Origin: Thalassoglobus polymorphus
GTDB taxonomy: Bacteria; Planctomycetota; Planctomycetia; Planctomycetales; Planctomycetaceae
DNA: 64,000 nucleotides
Direction of reading: 5' to 3'
NCBI RefSeq assembly: GCF_007744255.1
Contig: NZ_CP036267.1
Coordinates: forward strand, 3,165,500-3,229,499
A program made the position numbers and the translations under genes. The notes under the pieces were generated by a model. It worked only from the letters and a program-made list of their open reading frames with translations, searched no databases and was not told the DNA's origin. This document shows positions 25,813 to 34,430 of the stretch, one piece after another (positions within the stretch are counted from its first letter, which is position 1; each line of letters starts with the position of its first letter).

Positions 25813-28497
25813 TCAGGGGACTATGAAGAGACCCTTCTCTTCAACAATTTTGTAGCTCGATCCCGGCTTGAGATCGTGATAGGCCTCGACAACTCCACTG
25901 GGCCATTCAATGAGAACCGAATCGACAACTGAATCGACACTTGGATTGCTCCCCAACCCGTATGTCAAACTATTCTCGTTGGTTGCAGCGTAACCATTTC
26001 CTGCGATTCGCTGCTGAGTCCATGAATCGCTTCCGGACTTCAGAGTCACTTTTGTTCCGATCGCATCACGTTCGCCAGTTGTTGCGGTGAGATGAAAAGT
26101 GATCGAGTTGCCGGTCGGTCGACTGGTGTTCTGTAGTAAAGCAACAGCTCGATCAAGATGAGTCACCACGAGATCGGTTTTACCGTCGCGGTTCCAATCC
26201 AGCGTGGCCACCGCTCTCCCCAGAACAGGACTTTGAAAGTAGGAAGTTGGTGATGGTGACCGCTGAGAGATGAAGACTCCCTGACCATCGTTTTGATACA
26301 GCTGCGGGAGCATCGCATCCGGCTCCCCGGTCACGGAGGTTCGATCAACATGCCCGTTCGCCACAAACAGGTCCAAGTCGCCATCGAGATCGACGTCAAG
26401 AAATTGCGTCCCGAACCCAAGCGTGGAAAGGCTCGATGGTCTTAATCCACCGGCGGAATGAGTGACATCTTCAAATCCATCCGTCTCATGTTGTGAATAA
26501 AGCGTGTTCGATTCGCCGTAGAAATTTGTAGTGAATAGATCAATGCGACCATCACCATCAGCGTCACCAGCTGCAATCCCCATCGTTGCCTGATTCAGTC
26601 CGTCTCGGTCGGTCGCCAGCCCCGTCGGAACGGCGCTTTCTATAAACCTTGGTAGCGAAGACTCCGGCGAATAGACAACGTCGAAGTAATGATTTTCCTC
26701 CCCATCGTTCCCAACGAAAACGTTCAATTTCCCGTCCCCAGAAAGATCAGCAATGACGAGCCCCATTCCTTTGCCGGGTGTTGTCCAAGCTTCGAGAGAT
26801 TGCTTCAATTCTCGAAACTCGCCATTTCCCATATTCAGATATATCTCATCGAGAGTCCCCTGGAATTTTGTCGGTGGACAGGCTCTCGGTTTTCCTTGAA
26901 AGAGACAAGGATTATTTCGGACAGTCTCCAGATCCAGATAGTTCACAACGTACAGATCGGGATGGCCATCTTGGTTGAAATCCGCAAACGCAGCACTAAG
27001 GGACCAATTTTCTTTCGACACACTTTTGGATTGAGAGACTTTGAGAAACGTCCCATCCCCCTGATTCTCATACAGCGTATTGCCCCCGAGATTGCACACA
27101 TAAAGATCAGGAAACCCATCGCTGTTAAAGTCGCCAGAGGTGACTCCCTGAGAGAAATCCGGCTCTTCAATATTCGCGAAACGAGTCACGTTTTCCGAAG
27201 CCGCCCCTTCTATATTTCTAAACAGCTGGTCACTGGCGGTCTTCGTCGTTGACTCCTCTCGCCAGTTTCCTCCCTGCGCGAAATACAAATCTGGCCAACC
27301 ATCAAGATCGTAATCAACGACAGTTACTCCACCACCAGTGGTTTCGAAGAGATGCCCAAGCGGATATTCAGGGACCGATCCGTTGTCGTAGTGAAAATCA
27401 ATTTCCATTTCCGCAGCAATGTCGCGGAAGAGTTCACCCTCCTCAACCAAGAGAGAATACGGTTGAGAATCGTTGAGTTGGAAACTGGTCCAGTCAGGGA
27501 GTTCAACATTTGACACCGCCGGAAGAAACTTCCTGTTCAAAATCCGAGACCGATAACTCCGCTCATCTACAGAGGAGTCTTTGAGCGTTTGACTGGCCCA
27601 GCGTGCCTGACATCCAAGTTGACGTGCAGACCGAGACACCGCGTTCGCCAGTTCGACATCACCTAGTTCAAGTAAGATAAGTCGTGTCCGCTTCATCACT
27701 TCAAAATCGACTGAGAAGGCGAGTCCGATAGCGAGCCGACTCAGCGTTTGCACTCGATTCAAATCTTCAGTGTCGAATTGAAAAACTTCAGAGTTTGCCT
27801 TGATCACATTTTCAAGATGCAGAGCAGATTGTGCATGGTATGGATTTCGTTCGAGAGCACTGACATAGCACTTCGCTGCCAACTCGTAACTTCCATTTTC
27901 TTCTGCTGCCAAGCCCCTCGCGAACCAAATCGCGTCGCTCGTTTCTGAATTATCAGGAAGAGCGACGTTCCAGGTCGCAAACTCGGGAGAGTGGCTCTTC
28001 GCCAGAAGTTGTCCATACCACCCCTGAGCCTGAAGATGGTTCGGATCGTCGAAGGTCACTTTACGCAAAAGGTCCAGTGCGAATCGGTCTTCGCCTTTCG
28101 CCATCAAACCCTGTGCATCAATAAGAAGTTGCGCACTGCCTTGAGCACTTCCTTGAATATTTCCAGTGGTCAGTTGCGGAAATTGAACACCGCAAGCGAT
28201 GAGCAATAATTCAAGCTGAGAAGCGCCGAGGCGGATTGCCTCTCTGGCAGAGTTCTTCGCTTCAAGGAAATGAGACTGTTCATGAAGCTCTCTCGCCCGC
28301 TGACTCGCCACCTCAACCGCTGGATCAGTCTCTGCAATGTTTGTGGGATCTGATTGAGCGAGATTTTGCACCACTTTCGAACGATGAATCTCGCCTGAAC
28401 GAGTCATCAGCCCCACAACGACTCCCACAACCAGAAGGCTCACTAAAGCAACGAGCCATCTGGTTCTGCTTTTCAGGGAATGAAAGGAAATCGCCAT
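25813..28497 (-). CDS. CRTAC1-type FG-GAP/ASPIC protein
   Basis: 894 aa from the ATG at 28497 (a GTG at 28545 is also in frame; neither has a strong ribosome site). An N-terminal signal anchor (WLVALVSLLVVGVVVGLM) is followed by a helical, TPR-like region (residues ~60-320). Then come at least seven FG-GAP/VCBS repeats with Asp-rich calcium loops such as DYDLDGWPDLYFAQG, DFNSDGFPDLYVCNLG, DADGDGRIDLFTTN and DVDLDGDLDLFVANG. It ends in an ASPIC/UnbV domain (GLGSNPSVDSVLIEWPSG-like). Such beta-propeller proteins are exported and linked to adhesion or polysaccharide binding in planctomycetes. Function not established. Confidence 0.85.
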   Translation of the reverse strand: MAISFHSLKSRTRWLVALVSLLVVGVVVGLMTRSGEIHRSKVVQNLAQSDPTNIAETDPAVEVASQRARELHEQSHFLEAKNSAREAIRLGASQLELLLIACGVQFPQLTTGNIQGSAQGSAQLLIDAQGLMAKGEDRFALDLLRKVTFDDPNHLQAQGWYGQLLAKSHSPEFATWNVALPDNSETSDAIWFARGLAAEENGSYELAAKCYVSALERNPYHAQSALHLENVIKANSEVFQFDTEDLNRVQTLSRLAIGLAFSVDFEVMKRTRLILLELGDVELANAVSRSARQLGCQARWASQTLKDSSVDERSYRSRILNRKFLPAVSNVELPDWTSFQLNDSQPYSLLVEEGELFRDIAAEMEIDFHYDNGSVPEYPLGHLFETTGGGVTVVDYDLDGWPDLYFAQGGNWREESTTKTASDQLFRNIEGAASENVTRFANIEEPDFSQGVTSGDFNSDGFPDLYVCNLGGNTLYENQGDGTFLKVSQSKSVSKENWSLSAAFADFNQDGHPDLYVVNYLDLETVRNNPCLFQGKPRACPPTKFQGTLDEIYLNMGNGEFRELKQSLEAWTTPGKGMGLVIADLSGDGKLNVFVGNDGEENHYFDVVYSPESSLPRFIESAVPTGLATDRDGLNQATMGIAAGDADGDGRIDLFTTNFYGESNTLYSQHETDGFEDVTHSAGGLRPSSLSTLGFGTQFLDVDLDGDLDLFVANGHVDRTSVTGEPDAMLPQLYQNDGQGVFISQRSPSPTSYFQSPVLGRAVATLDWNRDGKTDLVVTHLDRAVALLQNTSRPTGNSITFHLTATTGERDAIGTKVTLKSGSDSWTQQRIAGNGYAATNENSLTYGLGSNPSVDSVVDSVLIEWPSGVVEAYHDLKPGSSYKIVEEKGLFIVP

Positions 28498-28624
28498 GAT
28501 GTGATCGTATGCACTCGGTCTCAGCAGGACAATTCCAGTAATCACGGTGCCTGCGACACCTCAACCCCTTCCATTGAGAATGAGCAGAGGCACTTCGCGC
28601 CGCGACTGAATTGGAGATCGACAC

Positions 28625-29860
28625 TCACACAAACGCAGCGGATATCATGTTTGAGAGAGGAACAAGCGGTGAGACCGATCGATCATACGGTTGTGAGCTG
28701 AGTAGAACGAGAGCGGTTTCCGTCTCTGGATCGAGCCAGAAGAGTGTTCCGGTCGCTCCCCAATGCCCATACACTTTAGAGCCAAGGAAGTCGCCGAATG
28801 AACCGCGATGGTCGGGCCAGTTCATTCGCCACCCGTACCCCCAACCGCGTGTTCTTCTCACCGGCTCAGGAATGTCGGGAAAATCGTGGAGGCGGTTCGA
28901 GGTTGCGTTCTCGATAGTACACGGATTAAAGAGTTGCTCTCCCGATTGAGTCTGACCAAGCGTCAGCATGCAGCGACAAAACTGACTCACATCTTGGGAT
29001 GTAGAGAGAACTCCCCCCCAGGGAGCGCCAAAGGTTCTCCAGTAACGGCTATTCCAGTTCCAGCCCTCTTCATGAACCTGATCGTGAGGGACGCGTGGCT
29101 CAGCGATGTTTTCGTCGTTGAGATCTTCTCCTCGAAGCCCGAGTGCAGTCCGTGTCATCCCCAATACGTCGAAAAGCTCTTGCTGAATAAAGCTTGCGTA
29201 TGGCATCCCGGTGATGTTTTCAATGACAGGCCCGAGCAAAGCGAAGCCCATACTCTGGTATTGTGCATTCTGCCCGCAGGGGAACACCATTTCAGTCGAA
29301 GATGTTTCGCTCACAAATTTTGAGAGTGGAGAATTGGCAGCCCGCAGTTCGCGGTTATTCGGCAGCATATCGGGAAGACCCGATGTGTGAGTCAAGATGT
29401 GCTTGAGAGTGATTTGCCGCTTATTAGCACCTTTGAACTCCGGGACGATGTCCGAAACTCGCTGATTCAAAGCAAGTTGTCCCCGCTCAGCCAACAAAAG
29501 GAGAGCCATTGCGACCATCGGCTTGGTTAAAGAGGCAATGAGAAAGCGAGATTGGTCATCGATCGGCTCTGTGCCGGAAATCGTTTTTCGCCCGAAAACG
29601 TGAGAACCTGTCGTCAATCCTCTCCGCTGAACTTGAATCGCTAATGCAGGAATCTTATCGCTCTGCGTGAGTTGTTCCGCTGCCTCGAGAACGTTTGCCC
29701 ATTTCTTCGGATCGAGTCCTACGCTGACAGCATCAGTCTTTTCGAGAAATCTGCTTGTTTCGACATTCATTTTTGGCAATTCTGATTTGGTCACTTGTGT
29801 TCGGAGACTGGTTCGCCATGATTGAGTGATCGACTCATTGAACAAATTCGAAGTCCTCAT
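28625..29860 (-). CDS. Serine hydrolase of the beta-lactamase/class C family
   Basis: 411 aa. The nucleophile motif S-x-x-K is seen in LIASLTKPMVAM (about residue 105), followed by QRVSDIVPEFKGANKRQITLKHILTHTSGLPD, the diagnostic block of the family. A Tyr-x-Ser-like second motif (QYQSMGFALLG) and a terminal HWGATG in place of KTG complete the site. Members include esterases, D-aminopeptidases and beta-lactamase-like proteins. No clear signal peptide is visible, so it may be cytoplasmic or the true start may be the internal ATG near residue 31. Divergent from gcvT, 129 bp between starts. Confidence 0.85.
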   Translation of the reverse strand: MRTSNLFNESITQSWRTSLRTQVTKSELPKMNVETSRFLEKTDAVSVGLDPKKWANVLEAAEQLTQSDKIPALAIQVQRRGLTTGSHVFGRKTISGTEPIDDQSRFLIASLTKPMVAMALLLLAERGQLALNQRVSDIVPEFKGANKRQITLKHILTHTSGLPDMLPNNRELRAANSPLSKFVSETSSTEMVFPCGQNAQYQSMGFALLGPVIENITGMPYASFIQQELFDVLGMTRTALGLRGEDLNDENIAEPRVPHDQVHEEGWNWNSRYWRTFGAPWGGVLSTSQDVSQFCRCMLTLGQTQSGEQLFNPCTIENATSNRLHDFPDIPEPVRRTRGWGYGWRMNWPDHRGSFGDFLGSKVYGHWGATGTLFWLDPETETALVLLSSQPYDRSVSPLVPLSNMISAAFV

Positions 29861-29936
29861 GTCGACCTCTCAAACTCAGAAAATTTCTGACGAGACAGAG
29901 ATATTCCGAGCAGAAGTCTCCGAGGCAGTTCGACAT

Positions 29937-29964
29937 GCAAAATTTCATTAGGCAAAATTTCATT
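29937..29964. repeat. 13-bp direct repeat upstream of gcvT
   Basis: GCAAAATTTCATT occurs at 29937-29949 and again at 29952-29964, ending 26 bp before the gcvT start. It could be a regulator site or a small duplication. I saw no glycine riboswitch here. Confidence 0.6.
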
Positions 29965-29989
29965 CTAGCGTTGAAGGATTCTTATCGAC

Positions 29990-31081
29990 ATGTTGCAGAC
30001 CGCACTCCACGACTGGCACACGGCAGCCGGCGCCCGCATGGTCGACTTCGCTGGCTGGCACATGCCGATTCAATATTCCTCAATTGTTGAAGAGCATCAC
30101 GCAGTTCGCAAACAGGCTGGGCTGTTCGATATTGCCCACATGGGGAGAATCTGGTTTTCGGGTCCCGATCAGATTTCTTTTCTTGATCATTTGCTGACAA
30201 ATCAAGTCGCGAACATGAAGCTCGGGCAAGTTCGTTATTCTCTTCTCTGTCGCGAAGATGGAGGAATTCTAGATGATGTTCTGGTGTATCGGTTCGAGGA
30301 TCGCACGTTACTCGTTGTCAACGGTGCAAATCGATTAAAGGTTGTTGATTGGATCAATCAACACAAGGATGGCTATGACGTAGAAGTGGACGACGCCACT
30401 TGCTCGACGTTTATGCTCGCGATCCAAGGACCACAAGCGGAAGCAATTTTGGCTCCAATGGTCGCAACGAAGTTAAGCGAGATCAAATATTACTACGCCG
30501 TGCAAACTGAGGTTCTCGGTCATTCAGCCTTAGTCAGTCGGACTGGTTACACAGGTGAAGATGGTTTCGAGATCATTGTCGACAACGAACATGGCCTCGA
30601 ACTCTGGACGTCACTGATTGAAGCGAAAGATGACGGGACGGGAGAGAGCCAAGTCACCGCCTGCGGTCTCGGCTGTCGCGATACGCTGCGTCTGGAAGCG
30701 GGGATGCCGTTGTACGGACATGAGATGGATGAATCGATGGATCCCCTAACTGCGGGATTGCGGTTTGCCGTGAAACTCAAAAAAGACGACTTCATCGGAC
30801 GAGATGCCGTCGCTGCAATCGACTCGAAAGGAAACTTGCCGCAACGTGTTGGCGTGGAACTTGACGGTCGCAGAATTGCACGTGAAGGGGCACTGCTGAT
30901 GCTGGGGGACCAGCAAATCGGACACATCTCTTCAGGAACATTTTCGCCGACATTCGAAAAGTCCATCGCGATGGGCTATGTCGATCCTGCATCCGCCACT
31001 GTTGGAACGGAAGTCGAAGTCGACATTCGAGGAAAACGTGTCTCTGCTAAAATTGTCGCTATTCCTTTCTATAAACGGTAA
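29990..31081 (+). CDS. gcvT: Aminomethyltransferase, glycine cleavage T protein
   Basis: 363 aa, the standard GcvT length. It transfers the aminomethyl carbon from the H protein to tetrahydrofolate, releasing ammonia, in the glycine cleavage system. Typical blocks: DFAGWHMPIQYSSIVEEHHAVR, GLFDIAHMGR, QVRYSLLCREDGGILDDVLVYR, SRTGYTGEDGFEI and GCRDTLRLEAGMPLYGHEM, which includes folate-site residues. gcvH and gcvP are not next to it; instead pdxJ follows 42 bp downstream on the same strand. PdxJ helps make PLP, the cofactor of GcvP, so the pairing makes metabolic sense. Confidence 0.95.
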   Translation: MLQTALHDWHTAAGARMVDFAGWHMPIQYSSIVEEHHAVRKQAGLFDIAHMGRIWFSGPDQISFLDHLLTNQVANMKLGQVRYSLLCREDGGILDDVLVYRFEDRTLLVVNGANRLKVVDWINQHKDGYDVEVDDATCSTFMLAIQGPQAEAILAPMVATKLSEIKYYYAVQTEVLGHSALVSRTGYTGEDGFEIIVDNEHGLELWTSLIEAKDDGTGESQVTACGLGCRDTLRLEAGMPLYGHEMDESMDPLTAGLRFAVKLKKDDFIGRDAVAAIDSKGNLPQRVGVELDGRRIAREGALLMLGDQQIGHISSGTFSPTFEKSIAMGYVDPASATVGTEVEVDIRGKRVSAKIVAIPFYKR

Positions 31082-31123
31082 CTCTTGTCGAAGTGAATTC
31101 GACCTTCTCAAAGGAATCTCATC

Positions 31124-31837
31124 ATGCCGAAGTTGGGTGTGAATATCGATCATGTCGCCACCATTCGTCAGGCTCGGCAAACGATTGAACCTGACCCTGT
31201 TTGGGCAGCTGCATTATGTGAACTGGCTGGAGCAGATGGCATTACGCTGCATCTTCGGGAAGATCGTCGACACATTCAGGACCGCGACTTACGGGTCATG
31301 AAAGAAACCGTACAAGTAAAACTGAATCTGGAAATGGGGGCTGAGCCAGAGATGACTCAGATCGCCTTAGACGTTCTTCCTGATCAGTGCACTTTGGTTC
31401 CTGAAAAACGAGATGAACTGACAACAGAAGGTGGGCTCGATGTCGTCACCCATTACGATCGCGTTAAAACCTGCGTTGATCAACTGCTGGGTGCAGGAAT
31501 TGAAGTCAGCCTATTCATTGATCCTGATGTCGAACAGATTCGAGCCTCCAGAAAGCTCGGGGTCCAAGGGGTTGAGATCCATACCGGTCAATATGCCGAA
31601 GCGACCAGCGAGAAGGCTCAAGCTGCCGAGTTAAGCACGCTGATCGACGCGAGTGAAGTGGCCTTGAATGAAGATTTGCTGCTTCACATGGGACACGGAT
31701 TGACCTACAGAAATGTGATTCCGATCGCACAGATCCAAGGTGTCAGCGAACTGAACATTGGGCACAGCATCGTTGCCCGTGCCGTAATGGTAGGCTTCGA
31801 AAAGGCCGTCCGCGAGATGAAAGATTTAATTTCGTAA
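31124..31837 (+). CDS. pdxJ: Pyridoxine 5'-phosphate synthase
   Basis: 237 aa, normal size. It condenses 1-deoxyxylulose 5-phosphate with 3-amino-2-oxopropyl phosphate in the DXP-dependent route to vitamin B6. Diagnostic start [16 protein letters not shown], then [42 protein letters not shown] and a C-terminal [10 protein letters not shown]...[20 protein letters not shown] precedes the ATG. Probably cotranscribed with gcvT; a perfect hairpin follows the stop. Confidence 0.96.
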   Translation: MPKLGVNIDHVATIRQARQTIEPDPVWAAALCELAGADGITLHLREDRRHIQDRDLRVMKETVQVKLNLEMGAEPEMTQIALDVLPDQCTLVPEKRDELTTEGGLDVVTHYDRVKTCVDQLLGAGIEVSLFIDPDVEQIRASRKLGVQGVEIHTGQYAEATSEKAQAAELSTLIDASEVALNEDLLLHMGHGLTYRNVIPIAQIQGVSELNIGHSIVARAVMVGFEKAVREMKDLIS

Positions 31838-31873
31838 CCGGAGTTCGACTTCGTTTCTACAAAGACCTGAAAA

Positions 31874-31908
31874 TGCGATCGCTCTCCTTCGAGGGGAGAG
31901 CGATCGCA
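31874..31908 (+). terminator. Perfect 14-bp hairpin after pdxJ
   Basis: TGCGATCGCTCTCC (31874-31887) pairs fully with GGAGAGCGATCGCA (31895-31908), loop TTCGAGG. It sits between convergent pdxJ and the pterin dehydratase gene. No T-run follows, so termination is inferred from stem strength and position. Confidence 0.65.
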
Positions 31909-32023
31909 GCAGTGTTGTGAGTACGAATAAAACTTGTGCAGGCTACCGCAGACATCTTGCCCCTCTCAACTCAGCCTCAACAATCCAAAGTCTCTCGAAC
32001 GGCATTACTCCGAAGGAGTCGTG

Positions 32024-32368
32024 TTACTCGATCCACTTTTTCGGAAAACCACTGAGTGGAGACTCTTCTGATGGCAACCATGTCACTGCTTCGTGGATTT
32101 TTTTTGCCAGTGCCGCATCGCTTTCTGTGATGGCTCTCACGCGATGAGTCTGGATTTTAAAGATCACCTGAGCATAGCCAATTTCCAGATCCGGATGGTG
32201 GTTCGCTGCCTCGGCGACATAACCAATCATGTTGGTCAGCATCATCGTATGTGCCCATCCGGGCGTCTTGTATTTCCGTCTCAGCCAACCATCTTTGGCC
32301 TCCCAGCCGGGCAATTCCTTTAGTGTTTCTGTAATTTCGTTTTCAGTTAAAATGACGTCGTCTGCCAT
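32024..32368 (-). CDS. Pterin-4a-carbinolamine dehydratase
   Basis: 114 aa, matching the small family. It dehydrates 4a-hydroxytetrahydrobiopterin, recycling pterin cofactors. The active-site motif is AEAANHHPDLEIGYAQV, followed by FKIQTHRVRAITESDAALAKKI. The frame extends upstream to a much earlier start, but AGGAGTG just before the ATG at 32368 and the family length fix the start. No phenylalanine hydroxylase gene is nearby, so it may serve another pterin-dependent role. It is divergent from the DHH phosphoesterase gene, with 161 bp between starts. Confidence 0.9.
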   Translation of the reverse strand: MADDVILTENEITETLKELPGWEAKDGWLRRKYKTPGWAHTMMLTNMIGYVAEAANHHPDLEIGYAQVIFKIQTHRVRAITESDAALAKKIHEAVTWLPSEESPLSGFPKKWIE

Positions 32369-32529
32369 AAGTTCACTCCTATTGATTGGCGATGTCTTCG
32401 AATTCTCATTACATTTCGATACGGAGGGATGAGAACTCCGGTTCGAGAGCATTCGCATCCGCTGACTCTCGACATCTTCAACTTCACTCATTTCCTCGAA
32501 AAACACAACCGAAAACCAAAGGAACATCC

Positions 32530-33552
32530 ATGCATATTGACTGGCAACCGCTTCAGGAAATCATCTCGGCTCATCAGCGGTTTGTCATTACCAGTCATGT
32601 TCGACCGGATGCAGATGCGATCGGATCAGAGATAGGACTGGCCAGTCTGCTCGAAGCACTCGGCAAAGAAGTCCGCATCATCAATCCTTCAGCGACCCCG
32701 GACCATCTTCGTTTTCTTGACCCAGATTCGAAGGTTGCAAAATTCGGTCCGGGTGTTTCCTTGGAATCAGCATGTGATACCGATGTCCATATCGTCGTTG
32801 ATACCTCAGCCTGGATTCAGGTGGGAGATGTTCGAAAGGTTCTTGAGAAAACGTCAGCAAAAAAAGTGATCATCGATCACCACTTGGCTTCGGACGATCT
32901 AGGGGCAATCGAATTCAAAGACACGACGGCCGCTGCGGCTGGAGTGTTAGTGACAGAGTTTGCTGAGTTCCTCGACCACCCTCCATCTGGCCATCAGGCC
33001 GATGCACTCTTTGCAGCCATTGCGACCGACACCGGCTGGTATCGTTTCCCAAATGCCGATGCTCGTACCTATCGAACGGCAGCGAGACTGATCGACTACG
33101 GTGTTCAACCAACAGGTTTATTTCGAGAGCTCTATGAGCGGTCGTCTCTAGCTCGGCTGAAACTTCATTCGATCATTTTGGATCGTGTGCAGGTCGAATT
33201 TGATGGTCGATTGGCTTTCACGTTTGCTATGCGGAAAGATTTTTCCGATACTGGCTCGAAGCCAGCGGATACTGAAGACATCGTGAATACTTGCCTCACC
33301 ATTGAGGGAGTCGAAGCCGCTTTTATTCTCGTCCAGCAACTTGATGGTCGAATTAAAGGGAGTCTCAGAAGTCGCTCAGAAGAAATCAGCGTGGCTGCCA
33401 TTGCCGAAAACTTCGGAGGTGGTGGTCACAAACTGGCTGCGGGAGCACTCCTTCCGGGGCCAATGGAAGAAGCGAAAGCGTCGTTGCTCAGCCAATTCCA
33501 AAAGATATTCCCACCCCAAGAAAGTCCTTCAGAGTCACCCACCACCAGTTAA
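32530..33552 (+). CDS. DHH/DHHA1 phosphoesterase (NrnA-like)
   Basis: 340 aa. DHH motifs: SHVRPDADAIGSEIG (metal-binding Asp pair), VVDTSAW, KKVIIDHH, and the DHHA1 signature FGGGGHKLAAGA at the C-terminus. NrnA-type enzymes degrade short oligoribonucleotides (nanoRNA) and often dephosphorylate pAp. The frame is open from 32386, but the ATG at 32530 with AAAGGAAC just upstream begins the family match (MHIDWQPLQEIISAHQRFVITSH). A Rieske protein gene follows in another frame, 142 bp downstream. Confidence 0.9.
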   Translation: MHIDWQPLQEIISAHQRFVITSHVRPDADAIGSEIGLASLLEALGKEVRIINPSATPDHLRFLDPDSKVAKFGPGVSLESACDTDVHIVVDTSAWIQVGDVRKVLEKTSAKKVIIDHHLASDDLGAIEFKDTTAAAAGVLVTEFAEFLDHPPSGHQADALFAAIATDTGWYRFPNADARTYRTAARLIDYGVQPTGLFRELYERSSLARLKLHSIILDRVQVEFDGRLAFTFAMRKDFSDTGSKPADTEDIVNTCLTIEGVEAAFILVQQLDGRIKGSLRSRSEEISVAAIAENFGGGGHKLAAGALLPGPMEEAKASLLSQFQKIFPPQESPSESPTTS

Positions 33553-33694
33553 GCCTTTTTCATCAACGAGATTTCAGTGGTACCGACTACGTTTCGACCA
33601 AGCCGATTTGTCGACAAGCGTAGCTCATCATCACTTGTCATTACGGATTCTTCCTGGACACCGAATTCAAGATCAATTTGAAAAGATTGTCATC

Positions 33695-34261
33695 ATGACT
33701 GACCCTTCTGATCACGGATCAACAGCCCATCAAGACGATATGCGGCGTGGATTTCTGTTTAAATTCTCAGCCGCTCTCGTTGGCGGCCTGAGTGCGATCA
33801 TCCCTGTCGCCTTCGGCGGAGGTTTCTTCCTCACTCCGCTACTGAAAAAGAAAAAAGGGGGCGAGGATGGCGACAGTTTTCTAATGGTCGGTTCGACTGA
33901 CTCACTCACTCCGGGTGGTCCGCCACGCGCGTTCAGAGTCTCCGGTACCAAAACAGATGCCTGGACAACCTACGCCGAAGCAGCCATCGGATCGGTCTAT
34001 GTCAGCATGAACGAAGCGGGCAATCTGTCTGCATTCAATGCCACATGTCCGCATCTCGGATGCACTGTGAATTACAAAGCAGATGCCAACTCCTACATTT
34101 GCCCCTGTCACGATAGCGCCTTCAAGCCAGATGGAGAACGGACGAACGACATCCCTCCTCGTCCAATGGATAGCCTCGAAGTTGAAATCCGCAACAACAC
34201 TGAAGTGTGGGTCAAATTTCAAAACTTCCGTGCTGGGACTTCAGAAAAAATCCCGGTATAA
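33695..34261 (+). CDS. Rieske [2Fe-2S] protein of a bc-type complex
   Basis: 188 aa. A hydrophobic N-terminal anchor (FLFKFSAALVGGLSAIIPVAF) tethers the cluster domain to the outside of the membrane. Ligand motifs are complete: CPHLGC and CPCHDSAF provide two Cys and two His, and the paired extra cysteines can form the stabilising disulfide. The Rieske subunit accepts an electron from quinol in complex III. The frame extends upstream to 33302, overlapping the phosphoesterase gene, but the ATG at 33695 gives the family-typical start. Followed 169 bp later by the cytochrome b-c fusion gene. Confidence 0.92.
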   Translation: MTDPSDHGSTAHQDDMRRGFLFKFSAALVGGLSAIIPVAFGGGFFLTPLLKKKKGGEDGDSFLMVGSTDSLTPGGPPRAFRVSGTKTDAWTTYAEAAIGSVYVSMNEAGNLSAFNATCPHLGCTVNYKADANSYICPCHDSAFKPDGERTNDIPPRPMDSLEVEIRNNTEVWVKFQNFRAGTSEKIPV

Positions 34262-34430
34262 AAATCCGTTCTCTCGAAGTCTCTCCGTCTAGAGATGGCT
34301 TTACCTCCCCAGATCGTGAATTCATTTAACTTTGATTAAGAAAGCCTGACAACTGATAGGAATCGTTTTGATACACTCGATTTGCAATCACTTGTCCAGG
34401 TTTTGTTCGAGCTAAAAAGTACGACCTCCC

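Noticed and set aside
29861-29989. Possible glycine riboswitch upstream of gcvT
   Set aside because: No glycine riboswitch core motifs are present; only a 13-bp direct repeat is seen.
33302-33694. 131-residue N-terminal extension of the Rieske protein
   Set aside because: It overlaps the DHH phosphoesterase gene in another frame and has no similarity to Rieske proteins.
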